From Paractinoplanes aksuensis (GTDB lineage: Bacteria > Actinomycetota > Actinomycetes > Mycobacteriales > Micromonosporaceae): DNA of 64,000 nt. Under the pieces are notes generated by a model that saw nothing but the letters and a program-made list of their open reading frames with translations, was not told where the DNA came from and did not search any database. The stretch spans positions 1 to 64,000 of the forward strand of contig NZ_JAMYJR010000047.1 in assembly GCF_024137025.1 (NCBI RefSeq), written 5' to 3'. Positions within the stretch are counted from its first letter, which is position 1; each line of letters opens with the position of its first letter. Made by a program: the position numbers and the translations under genes. Below, one piece after another: positions 20,483-28,696 of the stretch.

Positions 20483-21622
20483 ATGGCAAACGGCGTGAGC
20501 GATGTGGGAGCTGACGCACCCGCAGGCGGTTTCGTCCAACTGCTGACCCCCGACGGTGAGCGCATCGACAGCGTCACCACCGCCGACGGCACGACCTATT
20601 CCGTCGACTTCACCGACGAGGAATACCGCAGCCTCTACCACGACCTGGTGACCGTCCGCCGCCTCGACGCCGAGGCCACCGCCCTGCAGCGCCAGGGCGA
20701 GCTGGGCATCTGGGCCAGCCTGCTGGGTCAGGAAGCGGCTCAGGTCGGTTCCGGTCGCGCCCTGCGCCCGCAGGACATGGCCTTCCCGACCTATCGCGAG
20801 CACGGCGTCCTCTACACCCGCGGCATCGACCCGATCATGCCGTTCGGCCTGTTCCGCGGCGTCGACCAGGGTGGCTGGGACGCCAACGAGCACCGCTTCA
20901 ACGGCTACACCATCGTGATCGGCTCCCAGACCCTGCACGCGACCGGCTACGCCATGGGCGTGACCATGGACGGCAAGACCGGCACCCCCGACGGCGAGGC
21001 CGTGATCGCCTACTTCGGCGACGGCGCGACCAGCCAGGGCGAGGTCAACGAGGCGTTCGTCTGGGCCGGCGTCTTCAACGCCCCGATGGTCTTCTTCTGC
21101 CAGAACAACCAGTACGCCATCTCCGAGCCCCTCGAGCGGCAGACCCGCATCCCCCTCTACCGCCGGGCCGCCGGCTTCGGCTTCCCGGGCGTACGGATCG
21201 ACGGCAACGACGTATTGGCCAGCTACGCGGTGACCCGGGCCGCGCTGGACAACGCGCGCAACGGCCAGGGCCCGACGCTGATCGAGGCCTACACCTACCG
21301 GATGGGCGCGCACACCAGCTCGGACGACCCGACGCGCTACCGCATCGCCAGCGAGGTCGAGTCGTGGAAGGCCAAGGACCCGATCTCGCGGCTCCGGGCC
21401 TTCCTGACCAAGCAGCAGCTGGCCGGCGACGACTTCTTCACCGCGGTCGACGAGTCGGCCAAGAAGCTCGCCCTCGACCTGCGGGAGCGTGTGCTCGCCA
21501 TGCCCGACCCGCAGCCGGTGAGCATGTTCGACCACGCCTATCCGCACGGCTCGCCCGAGCTCGACGCGCAGCGCGCCGAGTTCGTCGAATACCACGCCTC
21601 GTTCGAGGGGAGCGACCACTGA
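20483..21622 (+). CDS. bkdA: Branched-chain 2-oxoacid dehydrogenase E1, alpha subunit
   Basis: A 379-residue protein from ATG 20483, which has AGGGAG at 20471-20476; an upstream ATG at 20465 lacks a site. The thiamine diphosphate motif GDGATSQG begins near residue 178 and ends with QNNQYAIS. Substrate decarboxylation and E2 lipoyl acylation are the E1 reactions. Heterotetrameric E1 next to an E2, with no AceE-type fused E1, points to branched-chain oxoacids (Val, Leu, Ile breakdown or branched fatty-acid primers). Pyruvate as substrate cannot be excluded. The stop overlaps the bkdB start. Confidence 0.88.
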   Translation: MANGVSDVGADAPAGGFVQLLTPDGERIDSVTTADGTTYSVDFTDEEYRSLYHDLVTVRRLDAEATALQRQGELGIWASLLGQEAAQVGSGRALRPQDMAFPTYREHGVLYTRGIDPIMPFGLFRGVDQGGWDANEHRFNGYTIVIGSQTLHATGYAMGVTMDGKTGTPDGEAVIAYFGDGATSQGEVNEAFVWAGVFNAPMVFFCQNNQYAISEPLERQTRIPLYRRAAGFGFPGVRIDGNDVLASYAVTRAALDNARNGQGPTLIEAYTYRMGAHTSSDDPTRYRIASEVESWKAKDPISRLRAFLTKQQLAGDDFFTAVDESAKKLALDLRERVLAMPDPQPVSMFDHAYPHGSPELDAQRAEFVEYHASFEGSDH

Positions 21623-22608
21623 TGGCCGAGACTCTTACCTTGGGCAAAGCCCTGAATCACGGCCTGCGTCGCTCGCTGGAAGAGAACGACAAGGTCGTCA
21701 TCATGGGCGAGGACGTCGGCAAGCTCGGCGGCGTCTTCCGCATCACCGACGGCCTGCAGAAAGACTTCGGCGAGGACCGGGTCATCGACACCCCGCTGGC
21801 CGAGGCCGGCATCGTCGGCACCGCGGTCGGCCTGGCCATCCGCGGCTACCGCCCGGTGTGCGAGATCCAGTTCGACGGCTTCGTCTTCCCGGCCTACAAC
21901 CAGATCGTGGCCCAGGTGGCCAAGATGTTCTACCGCTCCAAGGGCAACGTGCGGCTGCCGATCGTCATCCGCATCCCCTTCGGCGGCGGCATCGGCGCGG
22001 TCGAGCACCACTCCGAGTCGCCCGAGGCGTACTTCGCGCACACCCCCGGCCTCAAGGTCGTGACCTGCTCCAACCCGTCCGACGCGTACACGATGATCCA
22101 GCAGGCGATCACCTCGGACGACCCGGTCGTGTTCTTCGAGCCGAAGCGCCGCTACTGGGAGAAGGGCGAGGTCGAGCTGGGCGCCGACCTGTCCGGGGCC
22201 GACCCCCTGCACGCGGCCCGGGTGGCCCGGGAGGGCGCGGACGCGACCCTCATCGCGTACGGGCCGATGGTTCGCACGGCCCTGGACGCGGCCACCGCCG
22301 CGGCCGAGGACGGACGCCACCTCGAGGTCATCGACCTGCGCTCGTTGTCGCCGGTCGACTACGAGACGATCTACGCCTCGGTCCGCAAGACCGGCCGGGC
22401 AATCGTGGTGCACGAGGCGCCGGGCAACATCGGTCTCGGGGCCGAACTGGCCGCGCGCATCTCGGAGCAGTGCTTCTATTCGCTCGAGGCGCCGGTGCTG
22501 CGGGTCACGGGCTACGACATCCCTTACCCGGCGGCCCGCGTCGAAGAGGAGTACCTGCCCGATCTCGACCGGGTGCTGGACGCCGTCGACCGTTCGTTCG
22601 GCTGGTGA
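21622..22608 (+). CDS. bkdB: Branched-chain 2-oxoacid dehydrogenase E1, beta subunit
   Basis: The 328-residue product starts MAETLTLGKALNHGL at 21622, overlapping the bkdA TGA by one base (TGATG). Family segments are MGEDVGKLGGVFR, FDGFVFPAYNQIVAQVAKM, RIPFGGGIGAVEHHSESPEA and VVHEAPGNIGLGAEL. The beta subunit completes the thiamine site in the alpha2beta2 E1. It lies in the operon bkdA-bkdB-bkdC with no promoter gap. Confidence 0.9.
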   Translation: MAETLTLGKALNHGLRRSLEENDKVVIMGEDVGKLGGVFRITDGLQKDFGEDRVIDTPLAEAGIVGTAVGLAIRGYRPVCEIQFDGFVFPAYNQIVAQVAKMFYRSKGNVRLPIVIRIPFGGGIGAVEHHSESPEAYFAHTPGLKVVTCSNPSDAYTMIQQAITSDDPVVFFEPKRRYWEKGEVELGADLSGADPLHAARVAREGADATLIAYGPMVRTALDAATAAAEDGRHLEVIDLRSLSPVDYETIYASVRKTGRAIVVHEAPGNIGLGAELAARISEQCFYSLEAPVLRVTGYDIPYPAARVEEEYLPDLDRVLDAVDRSFGW

Positions 22609-22613
22609 CGCCG

Positions 22614-24077
22614 ATGTCACGGATCAAAGAGTTCAACCTGCCCGACCTCGGCGAGGGTCTGACCGAGGGCGAGATCCTGGCCTGGCTGGTCAAGGTGGGC
22701 GACACGGTCGAGCTGAACCAGCCCATCGTCGAGGTCGAGACGGCCAAGGCGGCGGTCGAGATCCCGGCCAAGTGGGGCGGGGTCATCTCGAAGATCTACG
22801 TCGAGGCCGGCACGACGGTCGAGGTCGGCGCGCCCATCGTGGCCATCGACACCGAACCGTCGGCCGGTCCGCTGCCCGAGGGACTGCCCACGCCGTCGGC
22901 CGAGTCGCTGGCCGCAGTCGAGATCGCGCCGGTCGAGGGTGCGGTCGAGCCGGGTCTGATCGGTGGTCCGGCTCCGGGCGGTCGCACGGCTGTGCTCGTG
23001 GGTTACGGGCCCAAGAACACCACTGCCAAAAGGCGACCCCGCGTCGGTACGCCGGGAGGCAGCGCGCCGACGACAGCCGTGGCTCCCGTGGCGACTCCAC
23101 CTGCTACGCCCGTACCGGCTCCGCCCGTTGCACCGGCTCCACCTCCGGCGCCGGCTCCGTCCGCGGTGCCGGTCAACGCGCGCGTGCTGGCGAAACCACC
23201 GGTACGGAAGCTGGCCCGTGATCTCGGGGTCGACCTCACGGTGATCGTCGGCAGCGGGCCGCTCGGGTCGGTCACCCGGGACGACGTACACCAAGCCGCC
23301 GCAGGCGCGGTCGAAGCGCCCGCCGCGGCACCCGCGGTGACCGCCGCCCCGGCCGCGGCCGTGTTCGACGCGAGCCGCGAGCAGCGGATCCCGATCAAGG
23401 GCGTGCGCAAGCTCACGGCCGAGAACATGGTCGCCTCGGCCTTCACCGCGCCGCACGTCACGGAGTTCCTCACGATCGACGTGACCCGCACCATGAAGGC
23501 GCTCGAGAAGCTGAAGTCCCGGCGTGAGTTCCGCGACGTGCGGATCTCGCCGCTGCTGATGGTGGCCAAGGCCGTGCTGCTCGCGGTCCGGCGGCACCCG
23601 ATGGTCAACTCGACCTGGTCCGGCGGGACCAACGAGATCGTCGTCAAGGAGTACGTGAACCTCGGCATCGCGGCGGCCACCGAGCGCGGCCTGATCGTCC
23701 CCAACATCAAGGACGCCGGACGCCTGAGCCTGCTCGAGCTGGCTGAGGCGCTCAACACACTGGTGCAGGTGGCGAAGTCCGGGAAGACCCCGCCATCCGA
23801 CATGACGGGTGGGACCCTTTCCATCACAAATGTCGGAGTGTTCGGGGTGGATACGGGCACGCCGATCCTGCCCCCCGGCGAGTCGGCGATCCTGGCCTTC
23901 GGTGCCGTGCGGCCGATGCCCTGGGTGCACAAAGACAAGATCAAGGTGCGCCAGGTCACCACGCTCGCGCTCTCCTTCGACCATCGGATCGTCGACGGCG
24001 AGCTCGGGTCGAAGTTCTTGCGCGACATCGGCGACTTCCTCACCGACCCGGAGGGCGCCCTGCTGTCATGGACCTAA
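22614..24077 (+). CDS. bkdC: Branched-chain 2-oxoacid dehydrogenase E2, dihydrolipoyl acyltransferase
   Basis: A 487-residue protein from ATG 22614; a GTG at 22605 overlapping the bkdB stop is an alternative. A single lipoyl domain covers about 1-80, with the lipoylated lysine at about 45 in VETAKAAVE. A Pro/Ala linker follows, then a peripheral-subunit-binding domain (RVLAKPPVRKLARDLGVDL) and the catalytic domain ending LSFDHRIVDGE, with His and Asp of the HxxxDG motif. It moves acyl groups to CoA. No E3 is encoded here, so Lpd must come from elsewhere. Confidence 0.92.
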   Translation: MSRIKEFNLPDLGEGLTEGEILAWLVKVGDTVELNQPIVEVETAKAAVEIPAKWGGVISKIYVEAGTTVEVGAPIVAIDTEPSAGPLPEGLPTPSAESLAAVEIAPVEGAVEPGLIGGPAPGGRTAVLVGYGPKNTTAKRRPRVGTPGGSAPTTAVAPVATPPATPVPAPPVAPAPPPAPAPSAVPVNARVLAKPPVRKLARDLGVDLTVIVGSGPLGSVTRDDVHQAAAGAVEAPAAAPAVTAAPAAAVFDASREQRIPIKGVRKLTAENMVASAFTAPHVTEFLTIDVTRTMKALEKLKSRREFRDVRISPLLMVAKAVLLAVRRHPMVNSTWSGGTNEIVVKEYVNLGIAAATERGLIVPNIKDAGRLSLLELAEALNTLVQVAKSGKTPPSDMTGGTLSITNVGVFGVDTGTPILPPGESAILAFGAVRPMPWVHKDKIKVRQVTTLALSFDHRIVDGELGSKFLRDIGDFLTDPEGALLSWT

Positions 24078-24082
24078 TATTT

Positions 24083-24199
24083 CGTAGGCAACATTTTCTG
24101 TCGACCTACGATCGTTAGGCACGTGCGCAGCGTCACCCCCTAAATCGTTGGCAGCTCGTCCCGTGGAAGAGCACAATGGAGACACACCACGGGACGAGC
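24083..24199 (+). promoter_or_regulatory. Inverted repeats between bkdC and the 46-residue gene
   Basis: CGTAGG (24083-24088) pairs with CCTACG (24115-24120). Further on, GCTCGTCCCGTGG (24154-24166) pairs perfectly with CCACGGGACGAGC (24187-24199) over a 20-base loop. Neither is followed by a T-tract. The second could be a structured 5' leader of the small gene at 24245 or a weak end of the bkd transcript. Confidence 0.45.
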
Positions 24200-24244
24200 A
24201 CCACGATGGGCCGGCGATCCCGGCCCGAGGGAAGTGACTGAGTA

Positions 24245-24385
24245 ATGAGCAGCATCGTCGACCGCGTTCGCCAGCGCCGGTTGATCAACCGTCAGAACCG
24301 CGCCATCGACCGGGCCTGGATGACCGCGCCCACGCAGTCGATGCGCGATGAGATCGCCATCTTCGCCCAGCGCCGGCACTTCTGA
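24245..24385 (+). CDS. 46-residue basic mini-protein
   Basis: The ATG at 24245 is preceded by GAGGGAAGTG. The product starts MSSIVDRVRQRRLINRQNR and ends DEIAIFAQRRHF. It is strongly basic at the N-terminus, helical by composition, and has no membrane segment. A structured leader precedes it and a strong terminator follows 15 bp after the stop, so it looks like an independently transcribed small gene. Function unknown. Confidence 0.7.
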   Translation: MSSIVDRVRQRRLINRQNRAIDRAWMTAPTQSMRDEIAIFAQRRHF

Positions 24386-24399
24386 CGTCAACGGCGCCA

Positions 24400-24436
24400 C
24401 AGCCCGTCCGGAACCCCCTCCGGACGGGCTGTTTGC
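24400..24436 (+). terminator. Intrinsic terminator after the mini-protein gene
   Basis: CAGCCCGTCCGGA and TCCGGACGGGCTG form a stem of about 13 bp with a short C-rich loop, followed by TTTGCTTTC. The remaining 260 bases up to the next gene show nothing clear apart from the ribosome site at 24683-24689. Confidence 0.9.
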
Positions 24437-24694
24437 TTTCCCGTCTGCTTTCGCGACATTCTCGAAGATCGGTTCACAGGTTCCCCTCCCTGGCGTACGC
24501 CGGGATTCCTCAGCACGCCATCGCCCGGTACGGTGGGGCACGGTCATCGAGCCGGCTCGGCCGGTCGGCGCGAGACCGGGGCTCCGACCCGCGAGCGGCG
24601 CCCCGCACGGCCTGGCCTCAGAGCTGGGCACGACGCCGGTGAACACCGGCGTCCGTGCAGAGCTGGCACGGCCGCACGAAACGAGGAGGCGCTC

Positions 24695-27600
24695 ATGACG
24701 TCCGAGGGGCACTACGCCGGTTCCCAACCGGCCGAGGCCACGTCGGGCGGTCCGACGCCGGAGGGTTTCCCGCCGGACACCGACGGTCAGCGGATCTCCG
24801 GCCGGGCTTCGGCCCCGCCGCCCGCCGAAGGTTTCCCCAGCTCTTACGGCCCGCCGCCGCAAGCCACGCCCAACGGTGGTTCACCGTTCGTGGTTCCCGC
24901 CGTGCCCACGTTCGGTCAGGGCCCCGACGGCCCGCGCCCGGCCGCCGGCACCTCGTACGGCTCGGCCCGGGTGCCCGCGCCCGACGAGGGCAACAGCCTT
25001 CCGCAGCGCAACCCGGCCCCCGCGCCCTCCGCCGAGGGTGGTGGGCTGCCGCAGCGTGGCGCCGCTTCCCCGTTCGGTTCCGTGGCGCCCGGTGAGGCCG
25101 GCGACCACGGCTCCCCCTTCGGCCCGTCGCCCGCCTTCGGGGCGCCGCCGTCCGAGGCCGCTCCGGCCGAGCAGCCGCAGTCCGTCTGGGGTCCGCCACC
25201 GGCCGCCCCGCCGGCCCGGCAGCCGCTAGAACAGAACTTCATCCAGCGTCCCGGGGCCCCACTGCCGCAGCGCAACGCCAACCCGGTGAGCGTCGACGGG
25301 GTCGACGGCTTCGACGGGTTCGCCGCCGCGGCCACGCGCAACCAGGCCGCCGAGGAGCGTCCGCCGTCCGCCGGCGAGCCGGTCGACCCGGCCACCGGTC
25401 GCCCGCCCGGCGTCTCGGCGTTCGGCGCCCAGCGCGTCCGCGTGCCCGGCGCCACCCTCACCGGCCTGCCCGACGCGCCGCCGCCGGCCCGGACGGGCGA
25501 GAGCGGTGGGTTCCCGCTGCGGGGGGCACCGACCGGTGCGCCCGGTGGCACGGCCTTCCCGACCCGTCGGGGCGACAGCGGCGGCTTCCCGCTGCGGGGC
25601 ACGCCCGGCAGCGAGGGTGAGCAGGCCCAGCCCGCGGCCGCGACACCGTCCGGCGAACTGCCGGTCCGGGGTCAGCAGGCGCCGTCCGGTGAGCTGCCGG
25701 TCCGCGGCCAGCAGGCGCCGTTCAGCCCGCCCGCCGCGGCCAACGGCTTCAGCGCGTTCAGCTCGGCGCCGGGCGCGGCTGAGCAGGCTCCGCATCCGTA
25801 CGGTCGTCCCGAGCCCTTCGCCGACCCGTTCGGCCGCGCGCCCGAGAGTGGCCCGGCCGCTCCGAGCGAGCCGGCCCGCGAGGGTGAGCCCGAGCGTGGA
25901 GGGCTGCCCGATCCGTTCGGCCGCACCTCCGGCGAGGGCGCGGCCCCGGCCTCGACCAGCCCGTTCGGTCCGTCCGGGGATGGGCCGTCGGTGTTCGGCT
26001 CGGCTCGTCCGGGTGCGGCTTTCGGCGCGTCCGAGAACGGCTCCGGCGCTGGCCAGCAGAACGATGGCGCGGCCTTCGGGTCGGCACGCGCTTCGGCCTT
26101 CGGCTCGGCTGCTCCTTCTTCGGACAACGAGTCGGGCGCTTTCGGGTCGGCTCGGCCTGCTTCGCCGTACGGCCAGCCTGAGGGTGGGTCGGCTCCGGGC
26201 AGTGGTGGGCCGGCATTTGGCTCCGCTCGCCCGTCCGGCAACGACTCCGGCGCCTTCGGGTCGGCTCGGCCCGCGTCTCCGTTCGGTTCGGCTGAGGGCG
26301 ACTCCGCTCCCGGCAGCGGCGGGCCGGCCTTCGGCTCCGCGCGCCCAGGGGCGTACGGCGAGTCGGCTCCCGGCAGCGGCGAGCCGGCTTTCGGCTCCGC
26401 ACGTCCCTCCAGCAATGACTCCGGCGCCTTCGGCTCGGCCCGGCCCGGCTCCCCGTCCGGCTCGGCGGAGGGCGACTCCCCGTCGGCCGCGGCCGGTAGC
26501 GGCGAGTCGGCCTTCGGCTCCGCCCGCCCGGGTGCTTACGGCCAAGCCGGGGGCGACGCGGCTCCCGGCAGCAGCGGATCCGCTTTTGGCTCCGCGCGCC
26601 CGTCCGGCAACGACTCCGGCGCCTTCGGGTCGGCTCGGCCTGCTTCGCCGTTCGGTTCGGCTGAGGGCGACTCCGAGCAGGCGAGTGCTTACGGGTCCGC
26701 TCGGCCCGCTTCGCCGTACGGGCAGCCTGAGGGTGGCTCGGCTCCCGGCAGCGGTGGGCCCGCTTTCGGCTCGGCCCGGCCCGGCTCTCCGTACGGTTCG
26801 GCTGAGGGCGACTCCGCTCCCGGCAGCGGCGGACCGGCCTTCGGCTCCGCCCGGCCCGGTGCGTACGGCCAGTCTGAAAGCGACTCCGGCGCGTTCGGCT
26901 CGGCCCGGCCTGCATCTCCGTACGGCCAGCCTGAGGGCGACTCGCGGCCCGGGTCTCCGTACGGCCAGCCCGAGGGTGACTCCGACCAGGCGGCTCCCGG
27001 CAGTGGCGGGCCCGCTTTCGGCTCGGCCCGGCCCGGCTCTCCGTTCGGCTCGGCTGAGGGCGACTCCGCTCCCGGCAGCGGCGGACCGGCCTTCGGCTCC
27101 GCCCGGCCCGGTGCGTACGGCCAGCCCGACGGCGAATCGGGTGACTCCCGCCCGACCTACGGCTCGGCGCGCCCGGCGTCGCCGTTCGGTGACGACGACG
27201 CACAGGCGTCCTCCCCGTTCGGGGTGCGGCGTGAGCCCGGCGCCTCGTTCGGTGCCGCGTCTCCCTTCGGCCCGGCGAGCGACGAGCAGCCCAGCGGTGA
27301 CTTCGGCCGGCCGGAGCAGTCCGACGACAACCCGGGCTACCCGCAGCGGGTGCCCGGCGCCGCGCTCGGTGCTCTGGGTTCGCCGGCCGCCGCCGTTCCG
27401 GCGCCGCGCGACCCGGCCGAGAACCCGCCCGCCGTCGGCTCGGCCCGGCCCGTCGCCGCGAGCGCGTCGGTGCCCACGGCCAGCCGTACCGCGCCGGTCG
27501 AGGCGTCCGAGATCCCGCCGGCCGCCGCCGCGCCGCAGGCCCGGGTCTACGGTCGTCCAGCACCGGTCGAGGACGCCGCCGACCAGCCCGCGGACGAGCC

Positions 27601-28636
27601 GTCGCGCGACGCCGACCAGGGCTTCGGGGCGTTCGGCGCCGATTCACCGTTCGGCCCGCGTCCGGGCGACGACCGGCCCGCGCTGCCTGCGGGCGGATTC
27701 GGCTCCCCGGCGTACCCGAACGCTTCGAACGACCCGAACGCGCCCGGCAGCGAACCGGGTGTGCCCGGTGTCGCCCCGCAGTCGCCGGCTCGGGCCACCG
27801 CCCGGGCTTCGGCCAGTGCGCGCGTCGCCCCGGCCGGTGGCCCCGGCAACCCGCCGACCGGCATGTCGGCCGCACCGGCCCTGCCCGGCGCGGCGCCCGA
27901 GCCCGCGCCGCCCGGCTCGCCCTACTCGGATCGTCCGGCCCCGCCCGGGCCGCGGCCCGGCGAGCCGTACAGCGAGCTGACCACCGACATCGCGGGCCGC
28001 GAGCAGCAGCCCTACGTGCCGGCGCCGGCCCTGCCGCCGATGCCTCCGGGCCTCAACGGTTCGGACCCGGCGACCCAGCCGCGGGGCAGCGCCTATGGTT
28101 CGGGGCAGTCGCCGAACGGCTTCGGCCCGCAGGACCCGTTCGGTCCCGGTCCGCAGTCACCGGGCGGCTTCGGTCCCGACAACTCGTTCCCCGGGGCGAC
28201 CAACCGCGCCACGGTGACGCCGCCGACGCCGGAAGAGACGACCAGCTGGCCCGGCGTCGAGGTCGACCAGGGCCGGTTCGACAGCTTCAAGGCCGAGACC
28301 GACCCGGCCCCGGCCAAGCCCGAGACGCCGCACGTCCGTCTGCTGCCGATCATGATCGCGGTCGTGGTGGCGGCCGGTCTGATCCTCGGTGTCGTGTTCG
28401 GCATCGTCTATCTGGTGGCCGGCGGCGAGGACAAGTCGCTGTCGGTGATCCAGGGCGAGTGCGTGAAGCGCGAGGGCGAGTCGGCCGTCAAGTCGGAGTG
28501 TTCCGACGCCACGTCGTTCCAGGTGGTGTCCATTGTGGCCGACAAGTCGGAGTGCGCCGACCCGCAGCAGCCGCACGTGATCAACAAGACCGCGGATGGC
28601 AAGGACCAGGTCCTCTGCCTCAAGCCGAACTCCTGA
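24695..28636 (+). CDS. Giant low-complexity membrane protein with FGSARP repeats
   Basis: A 1313-residue product from ATG 24695, preceded by GAGGAGG at 24683-24689; the frame is open further upstream but has no better site. Residues 1 to about 1210 are disordered and rich in Pro, Gly, Ser and Ala, with about 18 (F/Y)GSAR(P/A) units between roughly 430 and 830. A single helix follows at about 1215-1243 (IMIAVVVAAGLILGVVFGIV), then a C-terminal domain of about 70 residues with four Cys (EC, EC, EC, LC). A long cytoplasmic tail and small disulphide-bonded outer domain are inferred. Function unknown; it may be a scaffold. Confidence 0.8.
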   Translation: MTSEGHYAGSQPAEATSGGPTPEGFPPDTDGQRISGRASAPPPAEGFPSSYGPPPQATPNGGSPFVVPAVPTFGQGPDGPRPAAGTSYGSARVPAPDEGNSLPQRNPAPAPSAEGGGLPQRGAASPFGSVAPGEAGDHGSPFGPSPAFGAPPSEAAPAEQPQSVWGPPPAAPPARQPLEQNFIQRPGAPLPQRNANPVSVDGVDGFDGFAAAATRNQAAEERPPSAGEPVDPATGRPPGVSAFGAQRVRVPGATLTGLPDAPPPARTGESGGFPLRGAPTGAPGGTAFPTRRGDSGGFPLRGTPGSEGEQAQPAAATPSGELPVRGQQAPSGELPVRGQQAPFSPPAAANGFSAFSSAPGAAEQAPHPYGRPEPFADPFGRAPESGPAAPSEPAREGEPERGGLPDPFGRTSGEGAAPASTSPFGPSGDGPSVFGSARPGAAFGASENGSGAGQQNDGAAFGSARASAFGSAAPSSDNESGAFGSARPASPYGQPEGGSAPGSGGPAFGSARPSGNDSGAFGSARPASPFGSAEGDSAPGSGGPAFGSARPGAYGESAPGSGEPAFGSARPSSNDSGAFGSARPGSPSGSAEGDSPSAAAGSGESAFGSARPGAYGQAGGDAAPGSSGSAFGSARPSGNDSGAFGSARPASPFGSAEGDSEQASAYGSARPASPYGQPEGGSAPGSGGPAFGSARPGSPYGSAEGDSAPGSGGPAFGSARPGAYGQSESDSGAFGSARPASPYGQPEGDSRPGSPYGQPEGDSDQAAPGSGGPAFGSARPGSPFGSAEGDSAPGSGGPAFGSARPGAYGQPDGESGDSRPTYGSARPASPFGDDDAQASSPFGVRREPGASFGAASPFGPASDEQPSGDFGRPEQSDDNPGYPQRVPGAALGALGSPAAAVPAPRDPAENPPAVGSARPVAASASVPTASRTAPVEASEIPPAAAAPQARVYGRPAPVEDAADQPADEPSRDADQGFGAFGADSPFGPRPGDDRPALPAGGFGSPAYPNASNDPNAPGSEPGVPGVAPQSPARATARASASARVAPAGGPGNPPTGMSAAPALPGAAPEPAPPGSPYSDRPAPPGPRPGEPYSELTTDIAGREQQPYVPAPALPPMPPGLNGSDPATQPRGSAYGSGQSPNGFGPQDPFGPGPQSPGGFGPDNSFPGATNRATVTPPTPEETTSWPGVEVDQGRFDSFKAETDPAPAKPETPHVRLLPIMIAVVVAAGLILGVVFGIVYLVAGGEDKSLSVIQGECVKREGESAVKSECSDATSFQVVSIVADKSECADPQQPHVINKTADGKDQVLCLKPNS
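25989..27190 (+). repeat. Degenerate FGSARP coding repeat array
   Basis: About 18 units built on TTCGGCTCGGC(C/T)CG(G/C)CC, spaced from about 30 to 130 bp. Three sub-types alternate: SPYGQPEGG, SPFGSAEGD and GAYGQ, joined by APGSGGPA. All are in frame. The mosaic order suggests repeated unequal exchange; length variation between strains is likely. Confidence 0.85.
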
Positions 28637-28696
28637 CGCTGTCATCCTGACCACCTTCGTGCCGTACCGGACCAACCGGTGCGGCACGATGGTGCG

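Noticed and set aside
25989..27190. CRISPR-like array
   Set aside because: Units are in frame, vary in spacing and encode FGSARP peptides; there are no constant-length spacers and no cas genes.
25506..27980. Long alternative frames across the FGSARP repeat gene
   Set aside because: They are repetitive Arg/Pro/Ser read-outs of the same coding repeats and lack ribosome sites; the frame from 24695 has a helix, a Cys domain and a strong site.
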